From Populus alba (taxonomy: Eukaryota > Streptophyta > Magnoliopsida > Malpighiales > Salicaceae): 64,000 nt of DNA. Numbering within the stretch: position 1 is the stretch's first letter; each line of letters opens with the position of its first letter. The DNA lies in the NCBI RefSeq assembly GCF_005239225.2, contig NC_133302.1, positions 2,232,001-2,296,000 of the forward strand, given 5' to 3'. Shown here in pieces: positions 35,123-48,000 of the stretch. The position numbers were made by a program, and so were the translations under genes. Under the pieces are notes generated by a model. The model was given only the letters and a program-made list of their open reading frames with translations, was not told the DNA's origin and ran no database searches.

Positions 35123-38100
35123 TCAGTCATCAGAAGTTACTGATGACCTTCCCTCGCTATCGCTGTCGCTGTCGCTGTCGCTGTCGCTGTCATCATCATC
35201 ATTCAAGGATGCTGTGTCTTCGCTGCATACAGCAAATTCCAAGATATCCCATTTTGGCAACTCCTTTCTTAAATAATTATTCCACCGCTCATTATAAATA
35301 TGCAATGTTGTTCCTTGATTGACACTGCCTTTGCCATCTTCATCCTCCTCTTCAACATTTGGTTTTCCGTGGGCTGTTTCTCGGTCGTCGTTGCCATCTT
35401 CCTCTACATCATCAATAGAGGAAGCCATTCTTTGCCTGTAATCCCGCCTCTTAACATTTGGCTTTTCTTTGGCTGTTTCTTGGCCGTCACTTCCATTCTC
35501 CTCTTCATCATCGATAGAGGATGTATCTTCGCTGTCATCGCTTTCCTCAACAAACAGCTTTTTCAGGAATGTTTCCTGGACGTCACTGTCCTCCTCTTTA
35601 TCATCAATAGCGGAATATGCTATTGCTCGCCTGTAATTCGGCTCATCAACATTTGGTTTTCCCTTGGGTGCAGTTTCTCGGCTTTCCCCATTGCCCTCTT
35701 CAACATTTGGCTTCTCTTCAATCAGATAGAACCCAAGCTCTTTTACTTGTACAAAATTGTCACCCTCTATTATTTCCATAGACAGTTCCAACTGATCTCC
35801 AGCATCTATACCTTCCAACACTATATACTTTATCCACGAACAGTTATCACTCTTAGGAGATATGGAATCTTCAAGCAACCGAAAACCATCGTCTGTTGAG
35901 ATTTTGATACCAAGCTCACACTCTGCGGATTCAATCTCGCAAGCACAGACAACCCAAATAACCAGTCGGACTTCACCATCCGAATCTGCAGATGGGGGTG
36001 CCTGAAATGATAGCGAATAACCTTCTTCAGGATTGCTGACGAACCATTCTGGTAAAGAACCACCATCCAAGCAAATCGAATACTCATAACGCTTGCACAA
36101 TGCCTATTAATTTCAAGCAAAGGTGAAATTTAGACCTTATTCAACATATATACGTACTTGCTAATGTTAAGTATATGTATGTGCAAGAGAGACAGAAAGA
36201 TGCGAGTACCTCAGCAAGACTCTTCTTAAATTTTTTTGACAAAGAGTTGCTGCCTAATAAAGAAAAGTCACAGTCAGAAACATCTTCAATGCCCTGAATC
36301 TCTGTTAATTTTTCACAGCCATCCGCATCCAATGTCTCTAAACTCGAGGGAAGCTCTGAGATTGATCGAAGATCTGTGCAGTCCTCAACCAGCAAACTCT
36401 CCAGCTTCGAAAGCCCACTGATGCCAGAAGGAAGCGATTTAAGTCTCGAACATTGGTTCAAATTCAAGGAAACAAGTCTCTTCAATAGGCAAATAGATTC
36501 ATGCACTTCAACTAATCTCTCACAATCTTCAAGTATTAATTCCTCTAAACATGGGAGTCCTAGCAAGTTTGGTGTTTTAGTAAACTTGGAATAGCTGAGG
36601 TTGAGGGTTTTTAGCTTGTTCAGAACCTGTTGAAGGAGGAAGGAAAATCAGAGGAAAGTCATCAGGAAAGACAAGTTTTAGTTGATGAAATTTAAGTTCC
36701 AATTTTATAGGGCAAACTGGAATTTTCCTACCTTCAATTCTTTGATGTTATAACTGTATTGCAGTTCAAGTACAATGAGGTTGTCTAGATGAAAATCCAG
36801 TGGTAAAGAATTTAAAGTAAATCCTTTCCAAGAAAGCCATATCAACCCTTTGGGAAAAATTTTGAAGGACCCAGTAAGATGCACGGCATCAATCCGAAGT
36901 AATTGTAAAAATCTCATCTCTTTAAAGTATTCTGTCCTCAGAGTTAAGAATTTTGATGCTTGCACATCAAGGGTGCGACCCTCCTCATCCTCTGTTCCCA
37001 GACCCTTCTCATCCTCTGTTCCCAGACCCTCCTCATCTTCTGTTCCCTGAAAAGATAGCAAGATTTAACAAAATTACCATTAATTACGTCCATGCCAACC
37101 TGTTTCTTAAAGAAATCTTAAAGTTGTACAAGGATCGATAAGACTCGGGTTTGTGTATAGGACTATGCATATGCCTACAGTTCTTACCACCTGGTAATTG
37201 GTCAATATATATAAAATCTAGCCAATTGAATGCATAGATTATACTGATATTTAATGGGGCTGTCAGTAGGTTATATTGATATTTAATGTGTCGCTATATT
37301 CAGCTCATTATTCACAACAATAACATATAATTCTTTATGTGAACGAAAATTTATTACGGCATTGATTTTGGCAGTCTTACAGTTTGCATGATGTCCTCAT
37401 CAAATTCATCAAGGGTGAGACCCTCCACAGATTCTGTGCCCTGAAAAACCAACAAAATTTGACAAAATTACCAGAGGCAATGATCCAATCACAAAACTAT
37501 TTCTTAAAACATTCCAAAGTTTGTCAAAAATAGAAATAAATCAATAAGACTCTGATTTATCTTTTAGTTCTTTACCATGTGGTTGATGAGCACATCCAAT
37601 GCATCCTCGTGATCCCAGATTCTGCTGTGTTTTCCAGGATATTTATGTGAAATTTGACGAACAATCTCCCTTCCCATTTTCTGTACCAGATCATTCATCA
37701 TTATGGTATCGTCGAAATCAATTGCTATGAGAGACCTTTCTTCCAGAGTTTCGATTCGGCTTCTAAGATTATTGCAATAACGATAACGACCTCCAAGTAT
37801 TGAAGCTACAAAATCTGCATCTTCTCCAACAAAAAAACACGCAATATCAAGAAATATACTCTTCAAATCATCTTCTAGTGAGTCATAACTTCCTTTAAGC
37901 TTGGAATGGATTTGATCAGGAAATTTACGCAATTCATAAATTTCCTTTTCCCATTCATCACGTTCACTTATTTGAGAAAAACGATTCCCCAAAACAACGA
38001 GAGCTGAAGGAAGTTTTCCACTTTGCTCAACCACTTCTTTTGAAAGCTCCGCCCATTCTTCTTCCGGAGTTTTTCCCTCAAAAGCATGGAAATTGAATAG

Positions 38101-40772
38101 GTCAAGGCACATCTCTTCATCCCATTCTTCGACCGAATGCTTTTTGTTAACTTTAAGTTGAGCAAGCAATTTTTCATTTGTAGTGGTGATGATTATTTTA
38201 CTACCCTTAGTAAACACACTTGGACCCCCAAAAGTATCTAATTGTTGCGGCTGGTCCATGCCATCAAGAACTAGAAGAATTTTTTTGCTCCCAAGTAAAT
38301 TTGTAATCAAAGAAATTCCTGAATCAACATCACTAATTTTCTTTCTCTTCAAAATATTTACTCCCAAAGTTTCACGTATAAGTTGTTTCTGTAACTCAAC
38401 CTTGCTGTCAGGACCTTTTGATTTTTCGTTGACATCAAAGAGAAAACAGCTTCCATCGAATTTTTGAAAGAGTTTTTGGTACACAACTTTAGCTATGGTT
38501 GTCTTCCCCATTCCTGGCATCCCACGTATGCCTACCATGCTAACATCATCTGAGGCATTAAGAGACTTGATAATATTATTGACACAAGAATCAATACCTA
38601 CTAGGTATTTTGGTATATTTAAGTTTTTGATATCCAATTTGTTCAACACATCTTTGACGATCTTTTTGACAAGTACTGATTCATCCCTGTCAATAGATAA
38701 AACTAGGTCATCAAAATTAAACCAAATAATATTTAAACATGCTCAAAGAAGTTATTTTAGAGATTTAGCTCAATTTATTCTTATATTTTAGTCTCAGTTT
38801 CTAACCTGTTCTTATAAGATTATTTTCTTTAAATTTATCATTTTATTTTAGGTCATTTTCTAATTTATCTTTTTAGTAGTTATATTCTTACAAATCAACA
38901 AAAATACCTTTAATTGAGAAATTCAAACCCTATCTAATTTATTACAATAATAAATTAAAGAAATGAAAACCATTGTCATCTTGTGTTAAAATTAATTTAA
39001 TTTCATGGTTATGTTTTTAATAAACTAAGATAAATTTGTGTTTCTCATACAAAATATTTTTATGTAGCAAAAACAATATTTAAAATCTCAAATCAATTGA
39101 CATATTGAAAAATATAAAAAGACAAACATAATAAATCACACAACAATACCCACAAGATTTACGTGGCTCGACAACTTGTGTCTACTCCATGAGCTCAACA
39201 ATAAGAGAAATTTAGTATAAAAAAGTATATATAAGATTATTAGGTGTCGCACAAAATTAATTTTAAAGTAATAAAAATCTCACATTTATCTAGCCATTAA
39301 AGTGTAGAGAATAATAAAAATTACAAAATAAACATTATCCTAAAAGATGATAACTATAAGTTTTTATATGAACTAAATAAATGAACACTAAAGATTGAGG
39401 CGTTACCATATATTCATGAATACATTAAAATACTAAATCTATAATGATATATTAGAAACTAAGTTTGTAAGGACAGACTAACTTAATTCAAAGCAAGTAC
39501 ATAATTACTTATATATTAAAACACGTGAGATTTTCGTTGTACATTTATATTTTTTTTTAATTTGGTCCTCAAACTTTGTTTTTGGGCGATCAAGTTATAT
39601 TTAACGAGCAATTGATTTCAAATTCTTATCAAAGGATGAGATTGGAAGAGGGGCACTAAAATGAAAAACACGGCAAACATGAGTGACGTACCATAAGTTT
39701 AAAAAATATTCATTTTGGTCCTCCAACTTTAACAATCATGTAAATTATAAAATTTCGGTCCCTTGAAATTATTCCAATTCCATTTTGGTACAAAGATTTA
39801 TTTTTGTTATTTTTTGATCTCTGAATAAGAGAGGAGAGAGAGAAACTTGTTGTTGACACTGATTTAGGCAACCAAAATGAGAGATTTTTGTGTCAAATTA
39901 TTTTATTTAATGAGGGGAGTTCATATTAGATGTTTAAATACCTTACAAGTTCGTGAAAAAAAAAGATATGAACTTGGGTCGATTTTTTTATTTTGGGTTA
40001 AGATCAGTTTTTGAGGTGTTTTTTTGGGGTTTTTGAAGGCCATGAATGAGTTTGTCATGGTTTTTACGGTCTTTTATAAGTATTTTGGGTAAAAAAATGA
40101 ATTGCAAAACAAGTTTTTGGATCAAAAAAGCATAAACCCCAGAGAATATAAAATAAAATATTTAACATTTGATGCATATCACATAGCTAGTTTTAAGTAG
40201 ACTATGTTAAGAAAAAATAGTTTCTGATTGATGCATAGGGAATGCTAGAACGAAAAGAATTACCCATTTGCGGTACTGTAGATATCTTTCCCGGAGAGGT
40301 TGGCAGCATCCTTAAGAGCGTTTTTCCACTTGTTGATCTTCTCCTTTTCTTCTTTATTTTCATGTGCCTTAAAAGCTTTTTTGAAACTCCCTTCTTGTTT
40401 ACTAACATGTGAGGGATCAACACCACAGAATATAGGAAAAACAGTTCTGCCCTTTGTATTTCTGCACTCAAGAATCTCAACGAGTTCATTGAGACACCAG
40501 CTAGATGAAGCATAGTCTTTGGAGAAGACCACTATGGAAATTTTTGATTCTTGAATTGCCTTCTTGAGTTGATGGGAGATTTCTTCTCCACGAGGAAGCT
40601 CTTCATCGTCTTTAAAGGTATGGATTCCTGCTTGGACTAAGGCATTATAAAGATGACCTAAAAAGGTTTTGCGAGTATCTGTTCCTCTAAAGCTCAGAAA
40701 GACATGATAGGTACATTCGGTTGACAAGGAAGAGGATGAAAAGGAGCCAGCCGAAAAGAGCTTGGAAGCCAT
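35123..40772 (-). CDS. TIR-NBS-LRR disease-resistance protein with acidic repeat tail (TNL-1)
   Basis: Intracellular immune receptor of the TNL class. Six exons: 40264-40772 (TIR), 37576-38686 (NB-ARC), 37381-37440, 36732-37046, 36210-36626 (LRRs) and 35123-36103. All junctions are in phase and give 1,130 residues with no stop. The TIR has YHVFLSFRGTDTRKTFLGHL and SSSWCLNELVEIL (putative NADase Glu present). The NB-ARC has P-loop GMPGMGKTTIAK and RNBS-D CFFVGEDADF. Kinase-2 is LVLDGMD (usually LVLDDVD), GLPLA is GKLPSAL and MHD is MND. The last exon is a C-JID domain (about 805-940, LDGGSLPEWF) followed by a 190-residue acidic tail with repeated KPNV and SSIDD units and an (SD)n stretch. The start is the ATG before ASKLFSAGSF. 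Expression is not shown by sequence. Confidence 0.9.
35151..35192. repeat. Coding hexanucleotide microsatellite
   Basis: Perfect or near-perfect TCGCTG units (plus strand) encode alternating Ser-Asp near the C-terminus of TNL-1, with adjoining CAT units encoding Asp. Confidence 0.85.
36974..37046 (-). repeat. 24-bp in-frame triplication at the start of TNL-1 exon 4
   Basis: Three tandem copies of a 24-bp unit encode GTEDEEGL, GTEDEKGL and GTEDEEGR. Other TNLs have a single 'GTE..EGL' at this splice position. Confidence 0.88.
38687..40263 (-). other. First intron of TNL-1
   Basis: 1.58-kb intron between the TIR and NB-ARC exons. AT-rich; the part from about 39530 to 40145 has 'tttggtcctcaaactt' phrases of the sort found in plant LTR or MITE fragments, but no ends were defined. 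No coding sequence recognised. Confidence 0.5.
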
Positions 40773-40857
40773 AGAAATGCACAGTTCAGTTATGTGTGTA
40801 GCAAATAGGAAAGGTTTGTTGAAGGGCGAAGGTACTGAAGTAACTGGTTATTGGTCT

Positions 40858-40867
40858 CTTATATATA
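40858..40867 (-). promoter_or_regulatory. Candidate TATA box of TNL-1
   Basis: The minus strand reads TATATATAAG about 85-95 bp upstream of the ATG. It fits a short 5' UTR. Motif only. Confidence 0.5.
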
Positions 40868-42682
40868 GCAAATAAGGATTGTAAATAACTGTACAATCAG
40901 TGTTATTGTAAATTAACTAAACTACCCTGCTAATCATCCAACGTTAATCATCTGCAACCTTCTCCTGTCTTTTTATTTACTTATTTATTTATTTTAGACA
41001 GGTATGCTCTAAAATATTTTGGATTAAATAATCTCCGAGAAGACCCTTGAATAAATTATCTGTTACACTCATTTGATTTTTTATTGTAGAAAACTTATAG
41101 AAGCGCACGATATTGCTCTCAAATTCAAACAACAGTGTTATTGAGGCGAGGTGTCAAAAAGCAATGTTGACTCCAAAGGTTAACATTGAGGATATGAAAT
41201 AGTTTTATATCATTTTTAATATACTTTCTTAATTAAAAGCCGTCGAGATTGAAACTTGTATAAATTCACTATTATTTTATATTTAATTTTATTAATTAAA
41301 TAAATATGGTGAGAGTATGTAAAGGACTTTTCTATGGAATAATGTTCCTTGGCAACCATTATTCCTCTCTCCAACATGCAACACGTAATTAATCTTAAGC
41401 TTACCAACACAAACTATCTATATTGGCATATGCATATGAAACCATCTCTGATTTGTCAAGGTGTTTTCTCATTTGTTGATGGTTCATTTCCATGTCCTTC
41501 TCCCCATGTCCGCCTGAGTGATGATTCTGCCGCCTCTTTCACCTTTTTGGTATTAATCAAGCTTTTCTCTCACGAAAACAACAAGATCAGCTCATCCTCA
41601 GAGCTCTCATCTCATCTCTTTCCATGAATGTCCTCCATCTTATGGTTGATTGTTTGACTTTTGCTAGTGTTTGGAGCACAGAAGAACATGCCCATTGCTT
41701 TACCATCCAATTCTCGGATTACATAATTACATGTCTCTCTTCAAAATCTTCATTAAGGTGATGATACTATTACCATTTATTTGCAGAAAGCTAAGGATTA
41801 TTTGACGAATTAGAAACAACAGGCAAACCTATCTCCCTTACTAATTTCAATTTATATGTGTTTCAGGGCCTTCGTAGTGAATTCCGTGATTTGGTTACAA
41901 GTCTGTTGACCAAGGCTGAGCCTCTTCCCTACTCTGAGCTGCGTAGTCACCTATTTACCTATGAGGTTTTACACATGAACTCTCTTCAATCCATTCCTAC
42001 TAATGTATTGTTGTTGCCTACTCCTACGCAACCTCTCTCTGTTTTTGCTGCTCAACGTGGTTTTTCTATTTTTAATGGTAGTGGTTCCTCTCATAATCAG
42101 GGCAGAGGAAGATGTGGTGGCTAGAGGAATACTCACAAATCATTCAACTAGTCCAGTAGTCAGAATTACCATGGCAACATTGGTGATTCTTGGCAGCAAA
42201 ACCATGACTATGAGGGCAATCAGTAACAATCTAACCATAACTCTTCACCTAATCAGTGGCCTCGTACACGATGGGGTTGATGTCAATTTTGCAACATTTT
42301 TGGTCACTCAGCGTAGCAATGTTCACAGCTAGTAACCCATGGAAATCAAGCTTCAGCTAACTTCTCTTTTAATGATGCTTCGACAACAAACTCTATCACC
42401 TAGTTTCCTGATATAGGTGCAGATTAGCATGTTACTTTAGACACTGCAAGTATGAAAAATGCAAAACCTTATATTGATAATGATCAATTGCATGTTGGTG
42501 ATTATAAGGAACTTGTCATATCTAATATAGCTCATACTGCGTTACATACTCTAAAATGAGCCTTTACTTTGTCTAATGTCTTACATGTGCCGTAAATTCA
42601 AAATCGATTCCTATCTATTCAACAATTTTGTCATGAAAATTGTCTTTTTTGAATTCACTCCTCTGTTTCTTTCCATATCAAG

Positions 42683-45013
42683 TGTCGCACGTCAAAAATC
42701 CCGCGCGGCATCGGCTGACGATTTTTCTCTCGTTGTTGTTGCATTGCTTGAATGGGTTCGTTGGGAGTCGCCACCTAGTAATTTATTGAAGGCTACTAGG
42801 AAACCGAATGTACTGGTCTTGTCAGAGATTCGCGGGTAAGGGACTGGTTGTGGTTAGGGAAGGTATTAGCACCCCTAACGCACCCTACCTGAGGTAAGCT
42901 GCTCCGTGGACTTGATGTTTTAAAGAAGTCTAAAAAATTTTGTCTTTTCATTGGATTTTAGAAATACAACTTCCGTACAAGTTTGTACTTCTACACCGTG
43001 TTCCAATCAAAATATTAAATCCTTCTTTATTCTTTGCCATCTTATCATAGAAAAAAAAACCTTCACAAACAAAATACCCTGCACATTCACTTTCAAGCTT
43101 CATGAGCTTGATGTAATTAAAAAAAATAAAATTTTAGCCCACTTCTAAGGCTTCGATACATCAGTTATTAATTCCCAGAATATATGTAGAAACATGTTCT
43201 TACATTTTCATGGAAAATACAACATGATTTTATCTATCCTTAGAATTTGTGCATTAAAATATTAAATACATTTTTTTATTCAATTCCATGTATAACAAAA
43301 AAAAATACAAACACACACACACACAACCCTTTTTTATTATTATTTATTTTTCTTTTCTTTTCTTTTCTTCTTTTTTTTTTCTTTTACATTCACATTTACA
43401 CAAAATAAAAATTCAAAAAAACTAAATAAAAATTACATTAAATAATCCAAATTTACAAAATAGTCCCCCAAAACTCCAGGAATTGCAGAGGAACACTTCT
43501 GGAATCACAGCAATAGTGTTGGAACAGTGGCGGCGCGTCTTCCCATGTGCCGCCGCCACTGGCGGCGCGTGGGGTCACGCACCGCCGTGAAATCGACAGG
43601 GAAACAGGGGATCTGTAACAACCACTTCCCTTCCTTGTCTGCGGTGGGAAACGTCACCTGCAAAGCCAAACACAAGCAGTCATTTTTAATTTTCTTTGCT
43701 TCACAGATCTGTTTTCCTTTTCTTCTTCAGATCTACTCACGGTCTCTTTTGGATCTGCTGCGTTGCAGATCGGCTTCTGTTGTTCATCCTCTTATCCGTT
43801 TCATGTACTGGCGATGAGGAGTGCTGGAGGCGGCCTGAGCTGCGGGTACAGCCGTGCGTTGGGGAGGAGCTGTTGCGATTCGGTCTGGGCGAGGAGGAAG
43901 GGTAGATCGGGGGGAGTTCTGGTGACCAAAGCTGGAGGAGGGCTGCTGCTGACCGGTTGAAGGAGAGGACGAAAGTGTTGCCCCGGCGCTGCTGTTCGGC
44001 CGCCGCTGGGAGAGGAAACTGAAGGGGAAGCAGCTGTTGCTGATGGCGAAGGAGAAGCTGCTGCTGGAGGTTTGGGGTTCGATGGACGCCGGTCTAGCCG
44101 CTGGTCTGTGTGCGGCTGAAGAAGGTGCTGTTGATGGCTGAGAGGAGCGCCGCCGAGATGGAGAAGAAATGACTTGGTGTGTGGCCGGTCAGCGGTTGGG
44201 AAGGGAAGATGAGAAGAAAAGAAAAGAAAAGAAAAGAAAAAAAATATGGCTAGAGGGGAGAAGGAAGGAAAATGAGAGGCTGGTTCGCAGGGGAGCCGGA
44301 GAAGGAAAAGGAAACCGCCGTTGAAGGGGGGGGGGCGGCTGCTTGGCCGGTTTTTTTTTTTTAGGAAAGGGTTTCTGTGTTTTTTTTTTTTGAAAGTGTC
44401 AAAATTACCCCCCCTAATTTCTGTGTTGAAGGCTGATATTTATAGGCAAAGTATTTTTCGGGCCTCAAAATTGGTCCCTCAATTTTTGTGTTTGGCTTCT
44501 AATTTCAATCAATTCACTTGTGAAAAATTAAATTTGATCTCTTAAAATTTCAATCTTTTCAATTAAGTCCAAATTAGGCTCCCAAACTTAATTTTTCACC
44601 AATTAAGCCCCCAAATTAATTTGACCCATTTAAAGTATAATTAAGTCCTTGCACTTAATTAAATCCTTCAATTGGACTTAAATTAATTCTTAAACATAAT
44701 TAAAATTTAATTTGGCCCATGATTAAATCAAATTGGCCCATTAAAAATTTAATTATGTCATCAGACTTAATTTTTATGCAAATTCGTCCAATAATCATTT
44801 AATTTGACCTTTGAATTTGCATTTTTCTATTCTTGGGCATAATGGGGTACAATTAGGCCTTGAAATTCCTCCAAAAATTACAGCTTGATTTTTGCCTATT
44901 TTTGCAGTCTTTTTTTTATCAGCTTTCTCCACAGTACCAGCCTTTATTTTCTTTATTTTTGTTTTTTTTTTATTTTGAAAATTTGGGGAATGACCCAGAA
45001 TTGGGTTATGACA
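42683..45013 (+). mobile_element. 2.33-kb solo LTR-like insertion (copy C of the 'TGTCGCA' family)
   Basis: Begins TGTCGCACGTC and ends GGGTTATGACA. It is flanked by the direct repeat TCAAG (42678-42682 and 45014-45018). The Copia-2 reading on the left (...FLSI) rejoins KDHITEKVL on the right, so the insertion is exact. It contains GGGAGTCGCCACCTAGTAA early on, then a GC-rich core at about 43500-44330, then AT-rich sequence with 'ggcctcaaaattggtccctc'. No retroviral-type protein is encoded, so a solo LTR of a Gypsy-like element with very long LTRs is the best reading; the lineage is not determined. Confidence 0.75.
44211..44240. repeat. (AAAAG)n microsatellite
   Basis: Consecutive AAAAG units within the GC-rich LTR core, after 'gatgag'. 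Confidence 0.85.
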
Positions 45014-48000
45014 TCAAGGATCACATAACAGAGAAAGTTCTTTTTTTTTTTTTTGTCAGAGTAAAGATGATCTCTATGTCCTCTCAGAGTCTTCCACAAT
45101 GTTTATGCCTCAAGCCTTTTGGTATGCTAGCTTGTCTACTTTTACTGATGTCTGACATCATCAACTCGGTTACCCAAGTTGACGTGTTTTGAGTCTCTTA
45201 GCGTAAAATAAAAAGGTGATTTGTAATTCTTGTCATTTAAATTTTCAGTGTCAAGTTTGTTCGTTGGGAAAATCATCACGTATGACATTAGGGTATATGG
45301 GTCACAAAACATCTGTTTTTTTGAGCTAATTTTTAGTGATGTTTAGGGTCTTGCCCCTATTTTAACTTCTAATGGTTTTCAGTATTTTGTTATTTTTATG
45401 AATGCGCACACAAAATTTATTTGGTTTTATCCTATTGTCGTTAAATATGATGTATTCAATGTTGACCAAAAATTTTCTTATAAAATTAAATCTGTTCAAA
45501 CTAATTGGGGTGGTGGATCATAAATTCAATTCCTTTTCTAAAACCATTGATATTCATCATCGCTTAATATGTGCAGATACACACGAACAAAATGACACTG
45601 TTGAGTGTTGTCATCGTTATATTGTGAAAACTGGTCTTACTCTTCTTGGTCACTGTAAAACACCTCTAAAATTTTAGAGTTATGCTTTTGAAACTTCTGT
45701 GTATCTCATTAATCATATGCCAACACCTGTCTTGCATAATAAATCTTCTTTTGAATGTTTGTTTCATCAACCACTTGATTATACCTTTTTTGCGTACTTT
45801 CAGGTGTCTCTGTTTTCCTTATCTTCATCCTTATAATGCTCATAAATTAGACTATCATTCTGCTCCAAGTGTGTTTTTGGGCTATAGTTCTTCTCTCCTA
45901 CACTATTGTTGTCTTGACTTGTCCTCTAATCGTATTTACATCTATCATTATGTCCGTTTTCATGAATAATATTTTCCTTTTCTTGAGTCTGGTCGAGTTT
46001 CTACCTCTGCTCACTTTATGTCTACACCCGCACCCACTTCCAACCTTCAATCCCTTATTAATACCAAACTTCTCAGAACCACAAACCTCTCCAATCTTGG
46101 GTTCCCTTATCACCACCTGTATCTATGTATCTTGATCATTCTATAGGTTTGGGTTTTGTTGTGCTGACCTTGTCTTCGTTTGACTTACTCATTATTGTTG
46201 TATCTCCAGTTTTCCTATCAAGTCCTTCTCCTCCACCCAGTACCTCTGATCAGTCTCCATTAGATCTGGACCTTTATGTTGATCTCTTCAGTTACTCTCT
46301 TCCATAATAGACCTAGCCTATCATGTCTGTTGTCCATTCGACACCATGATAACACCATATGGTGCTACGTTCATGACAACACAAGTTTGCCAACATGAGT
46401 TTGATTTTCGCCACCCTATTCTCTTTGGAATCATAGATAACATCTTCTCCTGACCTTGAACCTCTATATTTTAAGGAAGTTGATCAGTTTCTGTGCTGGC
46501 ACAATGCAATGAAATATGAAATTGTTGCTTTACATAACAACGGTACTTGGTCCTTGGTACCACTTGAGCCTTTTATAAATGTGGTTGGTTGTTAATGGGT
46601 ATATAAATTTAAGCACCAAGTTGATGGTGATAATGACCACTACAAGGCTCGCTTGGTTGTGTGAGGGTTCACTTAGCATGAAGGAATTGATTACTATTTA
46701 CTAAAAAACATTCAATCTTATTTAAACCGATTACTGCTCGATTAGTTCTCACTATTGTCGTATCTAAAGGCTAGAAGATTTGGCAACTTGATGTTCATAA
46801 TGCATTCCTTAATGGGTCACTTAGGGAGGTTATTTATATGGAATAACCCACGAGTTTTGTAGACCCTACTTTGCCTACTTATGTCATTCGCCTTCACAAG
46901 ACTCTTTATGACTTAAAACAAGCTTGGTACTTATATCTAAGCGACTTTCTTCTTTGTATTGGTTTTTGAGCTTCCAAGGTTGATACCTCCTTATTTATTT
47001 TGTCTGTGGATTGATATATTTGTTACCTTCTTTTTTATGTTGATGAAATTTTATGCACTAGTAATAACTCTTCTTTGGTTTAATATCTCATTACTTTGCT
47101 GAGCTTAGAGTTTAAACTTTGTGATTTAGGTAATGCTCATTAATTTTTTCAGAATTGAAGTCACTCCTACTAATATAGGCTCATGCTTAGTTAACACAAA
47201 TATGTTCTTGATATCCTTTATCGTGCTAGTATGTCATCATGCAAACCTGTTGATATTTTGGCCTCTACTAAGATTGGATTGCAATTTAGTGAGTTATTTT
47301 CGGACTCCACTCGCTTTCGATAAATTGTTAGTGCTCTTTAGTATTTCACCTTTACTAGACCAAATATATGTTATGTTGTAAACTAGGTTTATCAATTTAT
47401 GCATGCTCCTACCGAGAGCCATTAAGTTGTTGTTAAATGTATATTGTGATATTTTAAAGGTATGGCTTCTTTTGGCCTGCACCTTACTCATGGTTCTTCA
47501 TTATCTCTTCATGGTTTTACTGATGCCAATTAGGATGGTAGTATTGATGATTATAAGTCTATTGGGGTTTACATTGTATTTTTTAACACCACTCCCGTTT
47601 CATAGAAATCTGGCAAGCAACACATTGTTACTCACTCCACTGAAGCTGAGTATAAAGTTTTAGCTGATAACACTGCTGAGGTTCTTTGGCTTTGCTATCT
47701 TTTGTCAGATTTATGTTTCTCTTCTAGTTCTATCACCACTATTTGGTGCGACAAATTAGGTGCTACTTATCTATCTTCTAATTTAATTTCTTATGCTTGT
47801 ACAAAACATGTTGAGGTTAATTCTCACTTTGTTCATGATCGAGTGGCCAAAAAGGAGATTCAAATTCATTTCATAACCTCCAAGAATCAATTAGCTGATA
47901 TTCTTATTAAGCCACTACCTCACTTTGTCTTTGTTTATTTACGGTCCAAGCTTCATGTAGACAACTCGAGGGGATGTATTATGGAATGTGTTATATTATA

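Noticed and set aside
35300..35899. 199-codon plus-strand frame full of Phe, Ile and Leu
   Set aside because: Antisense of the acidic TNL-1 tail (GAA/GAT read backwards gives TTC/ATC); the apparent membrane protein is an artefact.
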